Notes: generated from the sequence alone by a model not told the origin. Numbered from the stretch's first letter, positions 25,014 to 33,717 are shown. The stretch is DNA of 45,796 nt from an uncultured Erysipelotrichaceae bacterium (GCA_900538465.1 UPXV01000024.1:1-45796); one strand, 5' to 3'. Made by a program: numbers and translations.

Positions 25014-25958
25014 ATGAATAAGTCAACACTTAAATATATTGGAAAACGTGTTATTATTTCCATTATTACATTACTTGTTATTTTGGCTGTCTTATTTATC
25101 ATGATAAAGTTCTTGCCAGGGACACCGTTTAATAATGAAAAGTTGACTCCGGCACAAAGAGCAGCCATCATGGCTAAATATGGTTTGGATCAGCCAATTA
25201 TGGTTCAGTTTTTTACTTATTTAAAGAATATGTTAACAGGGGATTTTGGGGTTTCATTTAATATGTATAAAGATATGCCAGTTGCTTCATTGGTAGGATC
25301 TGCTGCTAAGATTTCATTTAGTTTTGGGATTTCAGCAGTTATTATTGGAACATTAATTGGTATGTTGTTGGGGATTTTTGCAGCATTACACAAAAATACT
25401 TTTTGGGATACATTTGCAACTGTTTTATCAGTTATAGGGGTTTCTGTTCCATCATTTGTATTTGCCTTACTTATCTTGATTTTCTTAGGAAGCAAATTAC
25501 ATGTGTTACCAACTATGTATAATTCTAGTGATCCTATTTATTCATCTATTATGCCTGTATTAGCTTTATCTGTAGGTGTTATAGCCAATGTGGCAAGATT
25601 TACCAGAACAGAAATGATTTCAGTTCTTGGTAGTGAATATATGACTCTAGCAAAAGCAAAAGGATTGGATGAAAATACATTGATTTTAAAACATGCTTTA
25701 CGTAATGCCTTGATTCCAGTTATTACAATCTTAGCACCTATTTTGGTTAATTTGATGACAGGAACTATGGTTGTTGAAAAGATTTGTAGTGTCCCTGGAT
25801 TAGGGAAGTTATTGATTGGAAGTATTTTAACAAATGATTATAACATTATTATGGCATGTTCATTCTTATATGCAGCTATGTATATTATCATGATGTTAGT
25901 GATTGATGTATCTTATGGTATTATTGATCCAAGAATTCGTTTAGGAAAGGATGATTAG
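25014..25958 (+). CDS. oppB: Oligopeptide ABC transporter permease OppB (system 2)
   Basis: A 314-residue permease with six membrane helices. The N-terminus LKYIGKRVIISIITLLVIL, the MAKYGLDQPIMVQF segment and the EAA loop EYMTLAKAKGLDENTLILKH are typical of OppB. The C-terminus reads DVSYGIIDPRIRLG. The ATG at 25014 has a full AAGGAGG site, seven bases away; an upstream in-frame start at 24984 would lie within the hairpin and is rejected. Its stop overlaps or touches the start region of oppC. Confidence 0.93.
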   Translation: MNKSTLKYIGKRVIISIITLLVILAVLFIMIKFLPGTPFNNEKLTPAQRAAIMAKYGLDQPIMVQFFTYLKNMLTGDFGVSFNMYKDMPVASLVGSAAKISFSFGISAVIIGTLIGMLLGIFAALHKNTFWDTFATVLSVIGVSVPSFVFALLILIFLGSKLHVLPTMYNSSDPIYSSIMPVLALSVGVIANVARFTRTEMISVLGSEYMTLAKAKGLDENTLILKHALRNALIPVITILAPILVNLMTGTMVVEKICSVPGLGKLLIGSILTNDYNIIMACSFLYAAMYIIMMLVIDVSYGIIDPRIRLGKDD

Positions 25959-25960
25959 TG

Positions 25961-26887
25961 ATGGATAAATTTGAATTTTTACCAAATGATTTTGAATTTG
26001 TTGGTGACAAACAAGACATCACTAAGGATGTGGTTGCACCTGCAATTCCGGCATGGAAAGATGCTGTACATCGTTTTGCAAAAAACAAGGGAGCTATTAT
26101 AGGGGTTGTTTGTATTTTCATTATTGTCTTATTAGCTATTTTTGCACCAATGTTGTCTTCTTGGGAATTTGATGATATTAATACCGCATTGAAAAATATT
26201 GGTCCTAATGCCACACATTGGTTTGGAACAGATGCTTATGGACGTGATTTGTGGGTACGTCTATGGACTGGAACAAGATATTCATTATTTATTGCAGTTG
26301 CAGCTATTTTTATTGATGTTGTGATTGGGATGATGTATGGATTGATTTCTGGTTATTTTGGTGGAAAAGTTGATGCCATTATGCAACGTTTTCAAGAAAT
26401 CATGAATTCTATTCCAACATTGGTTGTCTTGATTTTATTAATGATGGTTTTAAAAGCATCATTAACAACAATTATTATTGCTTTGGCTTTTACAGAATGG
26501 ATTGGAATGAGTCGTATTACAAGAGCTCAAGTTCTTAAAGTTAAAGAAGATGAATTTGTTTTGGCTTCTCGTACCTTAGGAGCAAGCGATTTCTTTATTA
26601 TCTTTAAAGAGATTTTACCTAATATTTATAGTCAAATGATTATCATGGTTATGATGTCTATACCAAATGCGATTTTTTATGAAGCTTATTTATCATTTGT
26701 TGGTTTAGGATTACCTATTCCAATGGCTTCACTTGGAACATTAATTAATGATGGATTTAATAGTTTCTTGGTTTATCCATATATGATGGTTATTCCTGCA
26801 GTAGTTTTATCAATTTTAATGTTGAGTTTTAACTTGTTTGGAGATGGACTTCGTGACGCATTAGATCCAACAATGAAGGAGATGTAA
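25961..26887 (+). CDS. oppC: Oligopeptide ABC transporter permease OppC (system 2)
   Basis: A 308-residue permease. A hydrophilic N-terminus of about 40 residues, FLPNDFEFVGDKQ, matches the OppC of Gram-positive Opp/Ami systems. The hallmark FGTDAYGRDLWVRLWTGTR and the EAA loop EFVLASRTLGASDFFIIFKE are present. Two starts are possible, GTG 25958 overlapping the oppB stop and ATG 25961; the ATG is preferred, with AAAGG ten bases upstream. oppD follows after four bases. Confidence 0.92.
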   Translation: MDKFEFLPNDFEFVGDKQDITKDVVAPAIPAWKDAVHRFAKNKGAIIGVVCIFIIVLLAIFAPMLSSWEFDDINTALKNIGPNATHWFGTDAYGRDLWVRLWTGTRYSLFIAVAAIFIDVVIGMMYGLISGYFGGKVDAIMQRFQEIMNSIPTLVVLILLMMVLKASLTTIIIALAFTEWIGMSRITRAQVLKVKEDEFVLASRTLGASDFFIIFKEILPNIYSQMIIMVMMSIPNAIFYEAYLSFVGLGLPIPMASLGTLINDGFNSFLVYPYMMVIPAVVLSILMLSFNLFGDGLRDALDPTMKEM

Positions 26888-26891
26888 GAAT

Positions 26892-27986
26892 ATGGCTGAT
26901 AGAGAAAGAATTTTAAAAATCAGAGATTTAAGTATCTCTTTTCAAACAGATGCTGGAAAAGTCAATGCTATTAGAGGTGTTGATTTAGACTTATATAAAG
27001 GGGAAACAATTGCGATTGTAGGAGAATCAGGTTCAGGGAAATCTGTTACAACAAAGGCTATTATGGGGATTTTAGCTAATAATGGAAAAATTGAAAGTGG
27101 TTCTATTGAATATGTTTGGCATGATGAAAAAACGGGGGAAAGACAAGAAAGAGATATTGTTCAATTAAGCGAACATGAAATGCAAAAGGTTATTCGTGGT
27201 CGTAAAATTGCAATGGTTTTTCAAGATCCAATGACATCTTTAAATCCAACAATGACAATTGGAAAACAAGTAATGGAACCAATGATTTACCATTATGGGA
27301 AATCCAAAGAAGAAGCTTATCAAAGAGCTGTTGAATTATTAGAAGAAGTTGGGATTACGGATGCAAAAAAACGTATGAAAAACTATCCTCATCAATTATC
27401 TGGAGGAATGAGACAAAGAGTGGTTATTGCAATTGCTTTATCTTGTGACCCTTATGTCTTGATTTGTGATGAACCTACAACAGCACTTGATGTCACAATT
27501 CAAGCAAAAATTCTTGAATTAATACAAGAGATTCAAAGAAAAAAAGATTTATCAGTTATTTATATTACTCATGATTTAGGTGTTGTTGCCAAAGTGGCAG
27601 ATTTTGTCAATGTTATGTATGCAGGAAAAATTGTTGAAACAGGAACAATTGATGAAATCTTTTACGATCCTCGTCATCCATATACTTGGGGATTATTATC
27701 ATCAATGCCTGATTTAGATACAGATGATGATGAATTATATACAATTCCAGGAACACCACCAAACCTTGCACATGAAATCAAAGGTGATGCTTTTGCTCCA
27801 AGAAATCAATATGCTTTAAATATTGATTTAAGAGTGGAACCACCAATGTTTGATGTGCCTGGTTCTAAGAGTCATAAGGTGGCAACTTGGTTAATGCATG
27901 AAAAGGCACCAAAAGTAGAAATGCCAGAAACTTTAAAGAAACGTATTGAAAAAATGAAAGAGGAGGGGTTAGATAATGGAAAGTAA
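26892..27986 (+). CDS. oppD: Oligopeptide ABC transporter ATPase OppD (system 2)
   Basis: A 364-residue ATPase with Walker A GESGSGKS (44-51), Q-loop MVFQDPMTSL, signature LSGGMRQR, Walker B LICDEPTTALD and switch THDLG. An insert near residues 75-95 (VWHDEKTGERQERD) and the longer C-terminus, with GDAFAPRNQYALNID, are features of the OppD/AmiE type of lactic bacteria. That C-terminus has no cysteines, unlike OppD of system 1. It overlaps oppF by 11 bases. Confidence 0.94.
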   Translation: MADRERILKIRDLSISFQTDAGKVNAIRGVDLDLYKGETIAIVGESGSGKSVTTKAIMGILANNGKIESGSIEYVWHDEKTGERQERDIVQLSEHEMQKVIRGRKIAMVFQDPMTSLNPTMTIGKQVMEPMIYHYGKSKEEAYQRAVELLEEVGITDAKKRMKNYPHQLSGGMRQRVVIAIALSCDPYVLICDEPTTALDVTIQAKILELIQEIQRKKDLSVIYITHDLGVVAKVADFVNVMYAGKIVETGTIDEIFYDPRHPYTWGLLSSMPDLDTDDDELYTIPGTPPNLAHEIKGDAFAPRNQYALNIDLRVEPPMFDVPGSKSHKVATWLMHEKAPKVEMPETLKKRIEKMKEEGLDNGK

Positions 27987-28920
27987 ACAACCAATCCTTG
28001 TTGTTAAAGATTTAAAACAACATTTTAAAATTAATCGTAATTTTACAGTTAAAGCTGTTGATGGAATTTCTTTTGAAATTATGCCAGGAGAAACATATGG
28101 TTTGGTTGGTGAATCAGGCTCTGGAAAATCAACAACAGGAAGAAGTATTATTCGATTATATAAACCAACAGATGGTTCAATTATTTTTAATGGACAAGAT
28201 ATTTCAGGAAAAATGAGTAAAAAGGCTTTAAAAGATTTACGTACCAATATGCAAATGATTTTTCAAGATCCTATGGCTTGTTTAAATCCTAGAAAAAAGG
28301 TTTTAGATATTATTGCTGAAGGATTAGATATTCATAAAGCCTATTCTTCAACAGAAGAACGTAATGAAAAAGTTTATGAAATTTTGGAACTTGTAGGATT
28401 ATCAAGAGAACATGCATCTCGTTATCCTCATCAATTTTCTGGTGGACAGCGTCAACGTATAGGAATTGCTAGAGCGTTAATTATGCATCCAGATTTAATT
28501 ATTGCAGATGAAGCAATTTCAGCGTTAGATGTTTCTATTCAAGCACAAGTTGTTAACTTAATGAAGAAGATTCAAAAAGAAACAAACATAGCGTACTTAT
28601 TTATTGCACATGATTTATCTATGGTTAAATATATTAGTGATCGTATTGGGGTTTTACATTTAGGACATTTAGTAGAAACAGGAACAGCAGAAGAAATTTT
28701 CAATAATCCTCTCCATCCATATACCAAATCATTGTTATCAGCTATTCCTCATCCTAATCCAAAAGTAGAAAAAACCAGAACATCTTTATCATATGATTAT
28801 AATAGCAGTGGATTAGACTATGAAGCAGGTGTCCAACATAAAATTACAGATACACACTATGTATTAGCAACAGAAAGTGAATTACAAGATTTCTTAGCAC
28901 ATCAAAATGATGTTATATAA
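27976..28920 (+). CDS. oppF: Oligopeptide ABC transporter ATPase OppF (system 2)
   Basis: A 314-residue ATPase with Walker A GESGSGKS (45-52), Q-loop MIFQDPMACL, signature FSGGQRQR, Walker B LIIADEAISALD (Ala in place of the usual Pro after Glu) and switch AHDLS. The C-terminus (TSLSYDYNSSGLDYEAG) is the AmiF/OppF type and lacks the cysteine cluster seen in system 1. GAGGAGGGG lies in the end of oppD before the ATG at 27976, and the genes overlap by 11 bases. It closes the operon. Confidence 0.93.
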   Translation: MESKQPILVVKDLKQHFKINRNFTVKAVDGISFEIMPGETYGLVGESGSGKSTTGRSIIRLYKPTDGSIIFNGQDISGKMSKKALKDLRTNMQMIFQDPMACLNPRKKVLDIIAEGLDIHKAYSSTEERNEKVYEILELVGLSREHASRYPHQFSGGQRQRIGIARALIMHPDLIIADEAISALDVSIQAQVVNLMKKIQKETNIAYLFIAHDLSMVKYISDRIGVLHLGHLVETGTAEEIFNNPLHPYTKSLLSAIPHPNPKVEKTRTSLSYDYNSSGLDYEAGVQHKITDTHYVLATESELQDFLAHQNDVI

Positions 28921-28921
28921 T

Positions 28922-28952
28922 AAAAGGCATAACAAAGGTTATGTCTTTTTTT
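28922..28952 (+). terminator. Terminator of the second opp operon
   Basis: A 12-bp stem (AAAAGGCATAAC with GTTATGTCTTTT, one G-T) with a 4-base loop and a run of seven T, right after the oppF stop. Confidence 0.85.
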
Positions 28953-28983
28953 ACAAAAAAATAATGCCATTAAAATGACATTA
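28953..28983 (-). terminator. Terminator of the AI-2E family gene
   Basis: On the minus strand TAATGTCA pairs with TGGCATTA (one G-T) around a 6-base loop and is followed by seven T. It stands back to back with the opp2 terminator. Confidence 0.8.
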
Positions 28984-28985
28984 CT

Positions 28986-30158
28986 TTATTGTTGTATTTT
29001 TTTAATAGAATGATCGGTGACTTCAATATGTTTACGATAAAGCGATATATTAACAAGACGACTACCCACTGCATAAATCAAAGCCATGCTTGGAACCGCA
29101 ATTAATAAACCAAAGAATCCAAATAAATTTCCAAAAATAACTAATGATAATAAAACATATAAACCTGAAATACCAACAGCTCCACCAACAACTCTTGGAT
29201 AAATAATATTAGCTTCAAATTGTTGAATAATCACAAAACAAATTGTAAAAATAATAGCTTTTGTAGGATCAACAGCTAAAACCAAGACAAAACTAATCCC
29301 AAATCCAACAAATCCTCCAAACATAGGAACTAAACTAGCAATTCCAATCACAAAAGCTAATAATTCAGGAAATGGTAAACCTGTCAAACGGAAACCAATA
29401 TACATAAGTGATGTTAAAATACAACATTCTAATAATTGCCCAGTAACAAAGCCATTAAAGTAATGATTAGCTTCTGCACCAATATCAAAAATCACTAATG
29501 ATTCTTTATAGCCAAAGAAGAATGTTACAATCTTCTTTAATTGTCTTAAATGTGTTTCTTTATTGGCTAATAAATATAGCGCCATAATAAATGATGTAAT
29601 AACATTAATAAAGAAACCAAAAATACCAATAGATTGGAAAAGAAGATTAATTCCAGCATTTCCTAAGAAATCTCCACTCTTAGATAAAAGATTATTTAAA
29701 TCTAAATTTGCTAAAGCTTGTTGAATGGAATCATAATTAATGGCATAATTGACATTAAATTTTGCTAATGTATCATTAATCATTGTAACCAAACGATTAG
29801 AATAATTAAAGATATTGGTAATAATTGAACTAATACTTTCTCCTAATCTTGGGATAATAAATGAAGAAAATAAAACAATTAATAATAAAGCAAGAATTAA
29901 TGTTGTTGCAATAGCTAAACCACGTTTTAAACCTTTCCTTTTGATTTTCTTTCCATAAAGATGTTCGATCTTTTTCATAGGAATATTTAAAATAAAAGCA
30001 ATAATAATAGCAATATAAAGTGGTGTTGCTAGCGATAAAATATAACCGAGAACTGAAAAAACAGTCGTATAATTAAACACCACAAAAGCAAGGATTATCG
30101 CATATGTAATATAAAGCATAGTTTTATTGTTTTTCACAATATGAGTTTTATCTATCAT
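28986..30158 (-). CDS. AI-2E family transporter (UPF0118/PerM-like permease)
   Basis: A 390-residue membrane protein of the AI-2E exporter superfamily with about eight membrane helices. Two lie at the N-terminus (about 13-60), one at about 75-100, a long soluble stretch at about 100-180, then five more. The conserved late segments PFPELLAFVIGIASLVPMFG and IYPRVVGGAVGISGLYVLLS are family hallmarks. Members export small molecules or act as Na+/H+ antiporters; the name does not prove AI-2 transport, and no luxS is in the window. The frame begins at 30179, but AGAAGGTGAAC stands before the ATG at 30158. Confidence 0.9.
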   Translation of the reverse strand: MIDKTHIVKNNKTMLYITYAIILAFVVFNYTTVFSVLGYILSLATPLYIAIIIAFILNIPMKKIEHLYGKKIKRKGLKRGLAIATTLILALLLIVLFSSFIIPRLGESISSIITNIFNYSNRLVTMINDTLAKFNVNYAINYDSIQQALANLDLNNLLSKSGDFLGNAGINLLFQSIGIFGFFINVITSFIMALYLLANKETHLRQLKKIVTFFFGYKESLVIFDIGAEANHYFNGFVTGQLLECCILTSLMYIGFRLTGLPFPELLAFVIGIASLVPMFGGFVGFGISFVLVLAVDPTKAIIFTICFVIIQQFEANIIYPRVVGGAVGISGLYVLLSLVIFGNLFGFFGLLIAVPSMALIYAVGSRLVNISLYRKHIEVTDHSIKKIQQ

Positions 30159-30215
30159 AAGTTCACCTTCTTGTACCACTAATCATAACATAATTTATGA
30201 AAAAAGTGTAGTTGA

Positions 30216-30244
30216 TTGTGAAAGTTGCCAAAACATGCTAAAAT
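30216..30244 (+). promoter_or_regulatory. Candidate promoter of the membrane-anchored protein gene
   Basis: TTGTGA (30216-30221), 17 bases, TAAAAT (30239-30244) with TGC before it (extended -10). Confidence 0.5.
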
Positions 30245-30264
30245 AAGACAAAGAGGTGAAAAAA

Positions 30265-30870
30265 ATGAAAAAATTGACGAGACAAGCGCAAGTATTGATA
30301 TTTGCGATTATGATATTAATTTTTGTAAGTGCAGCTTTTTTGTTATTTAAACCAGGTGAAGAAAAACAAGAACCTAAATCAAAAGATCAATATAGTATTC
30401 AGGTGGTTGCTGAAAATAAAAAAATCATTTCAACCTATGTTGATGCTATATCTTTAGATAAATCCTCATCAAATTATAAAGAATATGATATTGAATTAAA
30501 GAAAGGTCAACAAATAGATAAATATAAGTTATCCCAAGATCAAACTTTTTCATGTTATATAAAAGCTGTTGGTCCAGATGGAAAAACTGTTTTATCAAAA
30601 AAATCTAAACAAGTGGTTACTCATTATGCTTATTCGTTATTACTGACAGGAGATATTATTGAAAAAACCAATCTCACAACAAAAGAAAAAAGTTATGAAG
30701 TGACAAATGCCCGCATAACTTATGATAAAATTCCTCTTGTTTTATTAAGTAATGAAAATAGTGTTTCATTAGCTAATCAGAAACAAACCAAAGAAAAGAT
30801 TATGAATTTACAAGATTTTATTAATGCTTTAAAAGATGTAAACAAACGAGATGAAGTGATTAAATGGTAG
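30265..30870 (+). CDS. Membrane-anchored protein of unknown function
   Basis: I do not recognise this 201-residue protein. It has a basic N-terminus, one membrane helix at about residues 8-28 (VLIFAIMILIFVSAAFLLF), then a lysine-rich linker and a soluble domain of about 160 residues that should face outward. No lipobox and no LPxTG sorting signal are present. The soluble part alternates beta-like strands with charged stretches and has a single cysteine (FSCYIKAV). GTG 30256 is in frame but is part of the AGAGGTG ribosome site; ATG 30265, six bases after that site, is chosen. It is a single-gene unit with its own promoter and terminator, divergent from the AI-2E family permease. Confidence 0.7.
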   Translation: MKKLTRQAQVLIFAIMILIFVSAAFLLFKPGEEKQEPKSKDQYSIQVVAENKKIISTYVDAISLDKSSSNYKEYDIELKKGQQIDKYKLSQDQTFSCYIKAVGPDGKTVLSKKSKQVVTHYAYSLLLTGDIIEKTNLTTKEKSYEVTNARITYDKIPLVLLSNENSVSLANQKQTKEKIMNLQDFINALKDVNKRDEVIKW

Positions 30871-30899
30871 ACTTTCTTGAAAGAAAGTCTATTTTTTTT
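30868..30899 (+). terminator. Terminator of the membrane-anchored protein gene
   Basis: TAGACTTTC pairs with GAAAGTCTA around a 6-base loop, followed by eight T. The stop codon is the first three bases of the stem. Confidence 0.85.
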
Positions 30900-30908
30900 G
30901 CATATAAA

Positions 30909-30937
30909 TTCTCAATTGTTGAAAATCGCGTTATAAT
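30909..30937 (+). promoter_or_regulatory. Candidate promoter of the DUF2871-DJ-1 pair
   Basis: TTCTCA (30909-30914), 17 bases, perfect TATAAT (30932-30937). Confidence 0.5.
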
Positions 30938-30960
30938 GATAAAGAAAGTGGGGAATAGTT

Positions 30961-31377
30961 ATGAAAAAAATGATAAAAGTGGCTTTGTTTTATGTTATTC
31001 TTGCATTGATTGGTGGAGTCTTTTATAGAGAATTTACAAAGTTGAATGGATTTAATGGAGTCACAGTTTTGGCTGATGTTCATGTTCACCTTATGGTTTT
31101 AGGTGTTTTTATGTTTATGATATTGGCTTTATTTGCAAAAGGATTGCCGTTGTTAAAAGAAAAACGCTTTTCATTATTTATGATGCTTTATAATGGAGGC
31201 TTATTATTGACAGTCATTATGCTAGTGGTTAGAGGAATAACACAAGTTTTGGCACTCTCTTTAAGTTCAGCAATGAGTGCAGCGATTTCAGGTATTGCTG
31301 GAATTGGTCATATTTTATTAGGAATAGGACTTGTTTTGTTGATGTCATTATTATTAAATGTTGCAAAGGAGGATTAA
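30961..31377 (+). CDS. DUF2871 family membrane protein
   Basis: A 138-residue protein with four membrane helices (about 5-22, 38-60, 72-92 and 105-133). The pattern ADVHVHLMVLGVFMFMI in helix 2, with two histidines, and GIGHILLGIGLVLL in helix 4 fit DUF2871, small proteins with a fold like part of haem-copper oxidase subunits. Whether haem is bound is unknown. A GGGGA site lies seven bases before the ATG. It ends inside the ribosome site of the DJ-1-like gene, one base before that gene's start codon, so the two are co-expressed. Confidence 0.75.
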   Translation: MKKMIKVALFYVILALIGGVFYREFTKLNGFNGVTVLADVHVHLMVLGVFMFMILALFAKGLPLLKEKRFSLFMMLYNGGLLLTVIMLVVRGITQVLALSLSSAMSAAISGIAGIGHILLGIGLVLLMSLLLNVAKED

Positions 31378-31378
31378 T

Positions 31379-31924
31379 ATGAAAGCTGTTGTTTTATTTA
31401 AAGAAGGATTTGAAGAATTGGAAGCATTAAGTGTTGTTGATGTTTTAAGACGTGCCAATGTGAGTTGTGAAATGGTAGGAATGGACAATATGCAAGTGAC
31501 AAGTTCACATGGTATTGAGGTAAGCATGGATCGTACATTTGATCAAAGTGTTTATGATGCAGATGTTGTTGTTTTGCCAGGAGGTCTTCCAGGAGCAACA
31601 TCTTTACGAGATGATCAACGTGTTATTGATTTGTTGAAAGATTTTGCTCAACATAAAAAGTGGATTGCAGCTATTTGTGCTGGACCAATTTCACTTGAAA
31701 AAGCAGGTGTGGTGACTGGTAAGAAGTTTACATGTTATCCAGGTTTTGAAAAAGAAATTGTTTCAGGTGATTATCAGGATACATTGACATGTGTTGATGG
31801 TCATATTATTACTGGACGTGGACCAGCTGCTGCTTTAGAGTTTGCTTATACAATCTTAGAAAAACTAGGGTATTCTAGTGAAGGTATTGCTAAAGCAATG
31901 CAATATGATTATTTGAAGAAATAA
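31379..31924 (+). CDS. DJ-1/PfpI family protein
   Basis: A 181-residue protein of the DJ-1/ThiJ/PfpI fold. The reactive cysteine is C100 in AAICAGP at the nucleophile elbow, and the partner glutamate is E15 in FEELE, the pair found in DJ-1 and YajL. VVLPGGLPGA near 64-73 is the other signature. Such proteins act as oxidative-stress chaperones or are credited with deglycation; which applies is open. AAGGAGG precedes the ATG at 31379 and overlaps the end of the DUF2871 gene. The longer frame from 31358 lacks a ribosome site. Confidence 0.9.
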   Translation: MKAVVLFKEGFEELEALSVVDVLRRANVSCEMVGMDNMQVTSSHGIEVSMDRTFDQSVYDADVVVLPGGLPGATSLRDDQRVIDLLKDFAQHKKWIAAICAGPISLEKAGVVTGKKFTCYPGFEKEIVSGDYQDTLTCVDGHIITGRGPAAALEFAYTILEKLGYSSEGIAKAMQYDYLKK

Positions 31925-31952
31925 GAAAAGTCAACATCATGTTGACTTTTCT
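31924..31952. terminator. Bidirectional terminator between the DJ-1 gene and yaaA
   Basis: Perfect 13-bp stem, AGAAAAGTCAACA with its complement (31940-31952), and a 3-base loop; that loop is the yaaA stop codon (31937-31939). Confidence 0.85.
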
Positions 31953-32653
31953 ATTGCCCTTATAAAGGCAAGCGTATTTTCTTGACTATATTCTTTACTA
32001 TAAACAAAACCATCGATATTTAATTTTATAAGGTCTTCTTTTGTTTTGATTTCTTGAAGAATCATTTGATTTAACATTTGACCACGTGCTTTTTTAATAA
32101 TCATTGCATTTCTTTTTGGTTTTCCATCTTTTATTTCAATAAAATCTATAAAAGAGATATTGGGATGATGAATCATATCAGTAAATTCTTTAGAAGCAAG
32201 AGAAACAATCCAATCTTCATTTTCAAAATATTGATAAATAGGAGTATACCAATATTCGTATAAGTTGATTTGATGAGGTTTCATAGTCATATCTAAACGA
32301 TAGGGCGTGATTTGTGTATTGTATTTTAAAATACCATAATAAGCTGACATGATTCTGAAATGATGGTCGAGATAATCAAGATGTTGATGATATTTTTCTA
32401 GTTCTAATTGTTTAAAGACAGTTCCTTGATATAAAGATAATGCACAACAGCTTTGTTGATTTTGATGATAGTATTGATAAACTTTTAGGGCCTGTTTATA
32501 GGAAATGTTCATCAGTTGACAAAGATCTTCATCATTATATTGTTGAAGAATGTGATGAAGATATTGTGTTTCATTTGGAAATAAAAGTTGACTTTTTTCC
32601 CATTGATAGTCTTGATATTTCATTGTTTTACTTGGAGCGACAATAATTTTCAT
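31937..32653 (-). CDS. yaaA: Peroxide stress protein YaaA (DUF328)
   Basis: A 238-residue member of the YaaA family, which in Escherichia coli lowers free iron during peroxide stress and binds DNA. The N-terminus IIVAPSKTM, the centre LDYLDHHFRIMSAYYGILKY and PYRLDMTMK, then FIEIKDGKPKRNAMIIKKARGQM are all family features. The frame is open from a GTG at 32662, but that GTG belongs to the ribosome site GAGGTG; the ATG at 32653 is the start. It is divergent from the nucleoid-associated protein gene. With the rubrerythrin and DJ-1 genes it adds to the oxidative-stress content of the window. Confidence 0.88.
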   Translation of the reverse strand: MKIIVAPSKTMKYQDYQWEKSQLLFPNETQYLHHILQQYNDEDLCQLMNISYKQALKVYQYYHQNQQSCCALSLYQGTVFKQLELEKYHQHLDYLDHHFRIMSAYYGILKYNTQITPYRLDMTMKPHQINLYEYWYTPIYQYFENEDWIVSLASKEFTDMIHHPNISFIDFIEIKDGKPKRNAMIIKKARGQMLNQMILQEIKTKEDLIKLNIDGFVYSKEYSQENTLAFIRAIEKST

Positions 32654-32686
32654 ATTTTTCACCTCGATAATATTATAAAGTAATTC

Positions 32687-32715
32687 TTATAATCGGAAAA
32701 GAAATATGATATAAT
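32687..32715 (+). promoter_or_regulatory. Candidate promoter of the nucleoid-associated protein gene
   Basis: Perfect TATAAT at 32710-32715 with TGA before it (extended -10) and a weak TTATAA at 32687-32692. The predicted transcript start falls on the ribosome site. Confidence 0.45.
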
Positions 32716-32732
32716 CTTTGCGGGTGAATATT

Positions 32733-33716
32733 ATGAATACAATAATTATTAATAAAATATTAATGCATATGCTTGATTTTGAACATCGTAAGATTTATCA
32801 TTCTACAGATTTTGTTGATATGAATGAAACATCTATTGATTATTATAGAAAAAAAGTAGAAAAAGCTTTAAACTCACCAGTTATGAAAGAATTAACTGTT
32901 GGGTCACTTCATGAAATGATGTTACGTAGTGAAAAAATGATAGAAAGTGATGAAGAGTTTATAAAACAAGCTCATGAAATGACAGATAAATTATTTGCAT
33001 TAGGTTCTGTTATTGAGGAAATGCCTAATAGTAATGTTTTATTTGTAGACTGCTATAAAAATGGAGAAAGACATATTGCAGCTTTAAAGCTCAACTATCG
33101 TATGATACCAATGAGTGTTGTTGAAGAAGGTGTTGTAAGAATTACCAAACAACAAGTTCTTCCAATGATGGGTTCCGCTGTTGATGAAGCTATTATTGTC
33201 AATTGTGATCAAAAACAACTTTTCCTTATTGAAAAGAAATATACAATTGATGGGAAACCTGATTTTTATTTAAATCCACAATGGATTAAAGGTGAAGAAA
33301 AATTAACAGATAAACAAAAATTTTCAACAATGAGAAAAGTTGTTAAGAAAATGGATGATATTTATAATGTTAATGATGGAAAAGCTTTACCATTAATGAA
33401 ACAAGAGATTCAAGGAAAAATGGAAGCCAATGAACCTGTAAAACCATTAGAAATTGTAAAGAAGGTTTTAGAAAGAGATTATCAGGCACAAGAAGAAAGC
33501 GAAGTTATGTTAAAAGATCTTGGGATTGGGGAAGAGGACCAAATTCATGTTTTATCTGGAACAATGGATACTTGTAAACTTGTTTTGGATGAAGATATTG
33601 AAATTAAACTTCCCATTGAAGAATATTTATCAGGAAGTCACTTGGAAAAGGTAAAACAACCTGATGGAAGTTATTCTATTGTTTTTAAAGATATTAATGA
33701 AGTTATTGTGAAATAA
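32733..33716 (+). CDS. Nucleoid-associated protein (NdpA/37-kDa family)
   Basis: A 327-residue protein that fits the nucleoid-associated protein family known from YejK/NdpA and its Firmicute relatives. Features are the short N-terminal strand IIINKILMHMLD, the region SNVLFVDCYKNGERHIAALKLNYR near 105-130, and QQVLPMMGSAVDEAIIVN near 145-165. A charged C-terminal half follows. The role in chromosome structure is known only from relatives. The ATG at 32733 has GGGTGA before it; the in-frame GTG at 32718 is upstream of that site. A terminator follows the gene. Confidence 0.7.
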   Translation: MNTIIINKILMHMLDFEHRKIYHSTDFVDMNETSIDYYRKKVEKALNSPVMKELTVGSLHEMMLRSEKMIESDEEFIKQAHEMTDKLFALGSVIEEMPNSNVLFVDCYKNGERHIAALKLNYRMIPMSVVEEGVVRITKQQVLPMMGSAVDEAIIVNCDQKQLFLIEKKYTIDGKPDFYLNPQWIKGEEKLTDKQKFSTMRKVVKKMDDIYNVNDGKALPLMKQEIQGKMEANEPVKPLEIVKKVLERDYQAQEESEVMLKDLGIGEEDQIHVLSGTMDTCKLVLDEDIEIKLPIEEYLSGSHLEKVKQPDGSYSIVFKDINEVIVK

Positions 33717-33717
33717 A

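Noticed and set aside
24872..25171. Minus-strand open frame of 99 codons across the oppA-oppB junction of system 2
   Set aside because: It is antisense to the end of oppA, the hairpin and the start of oppB and has no ribosome site.
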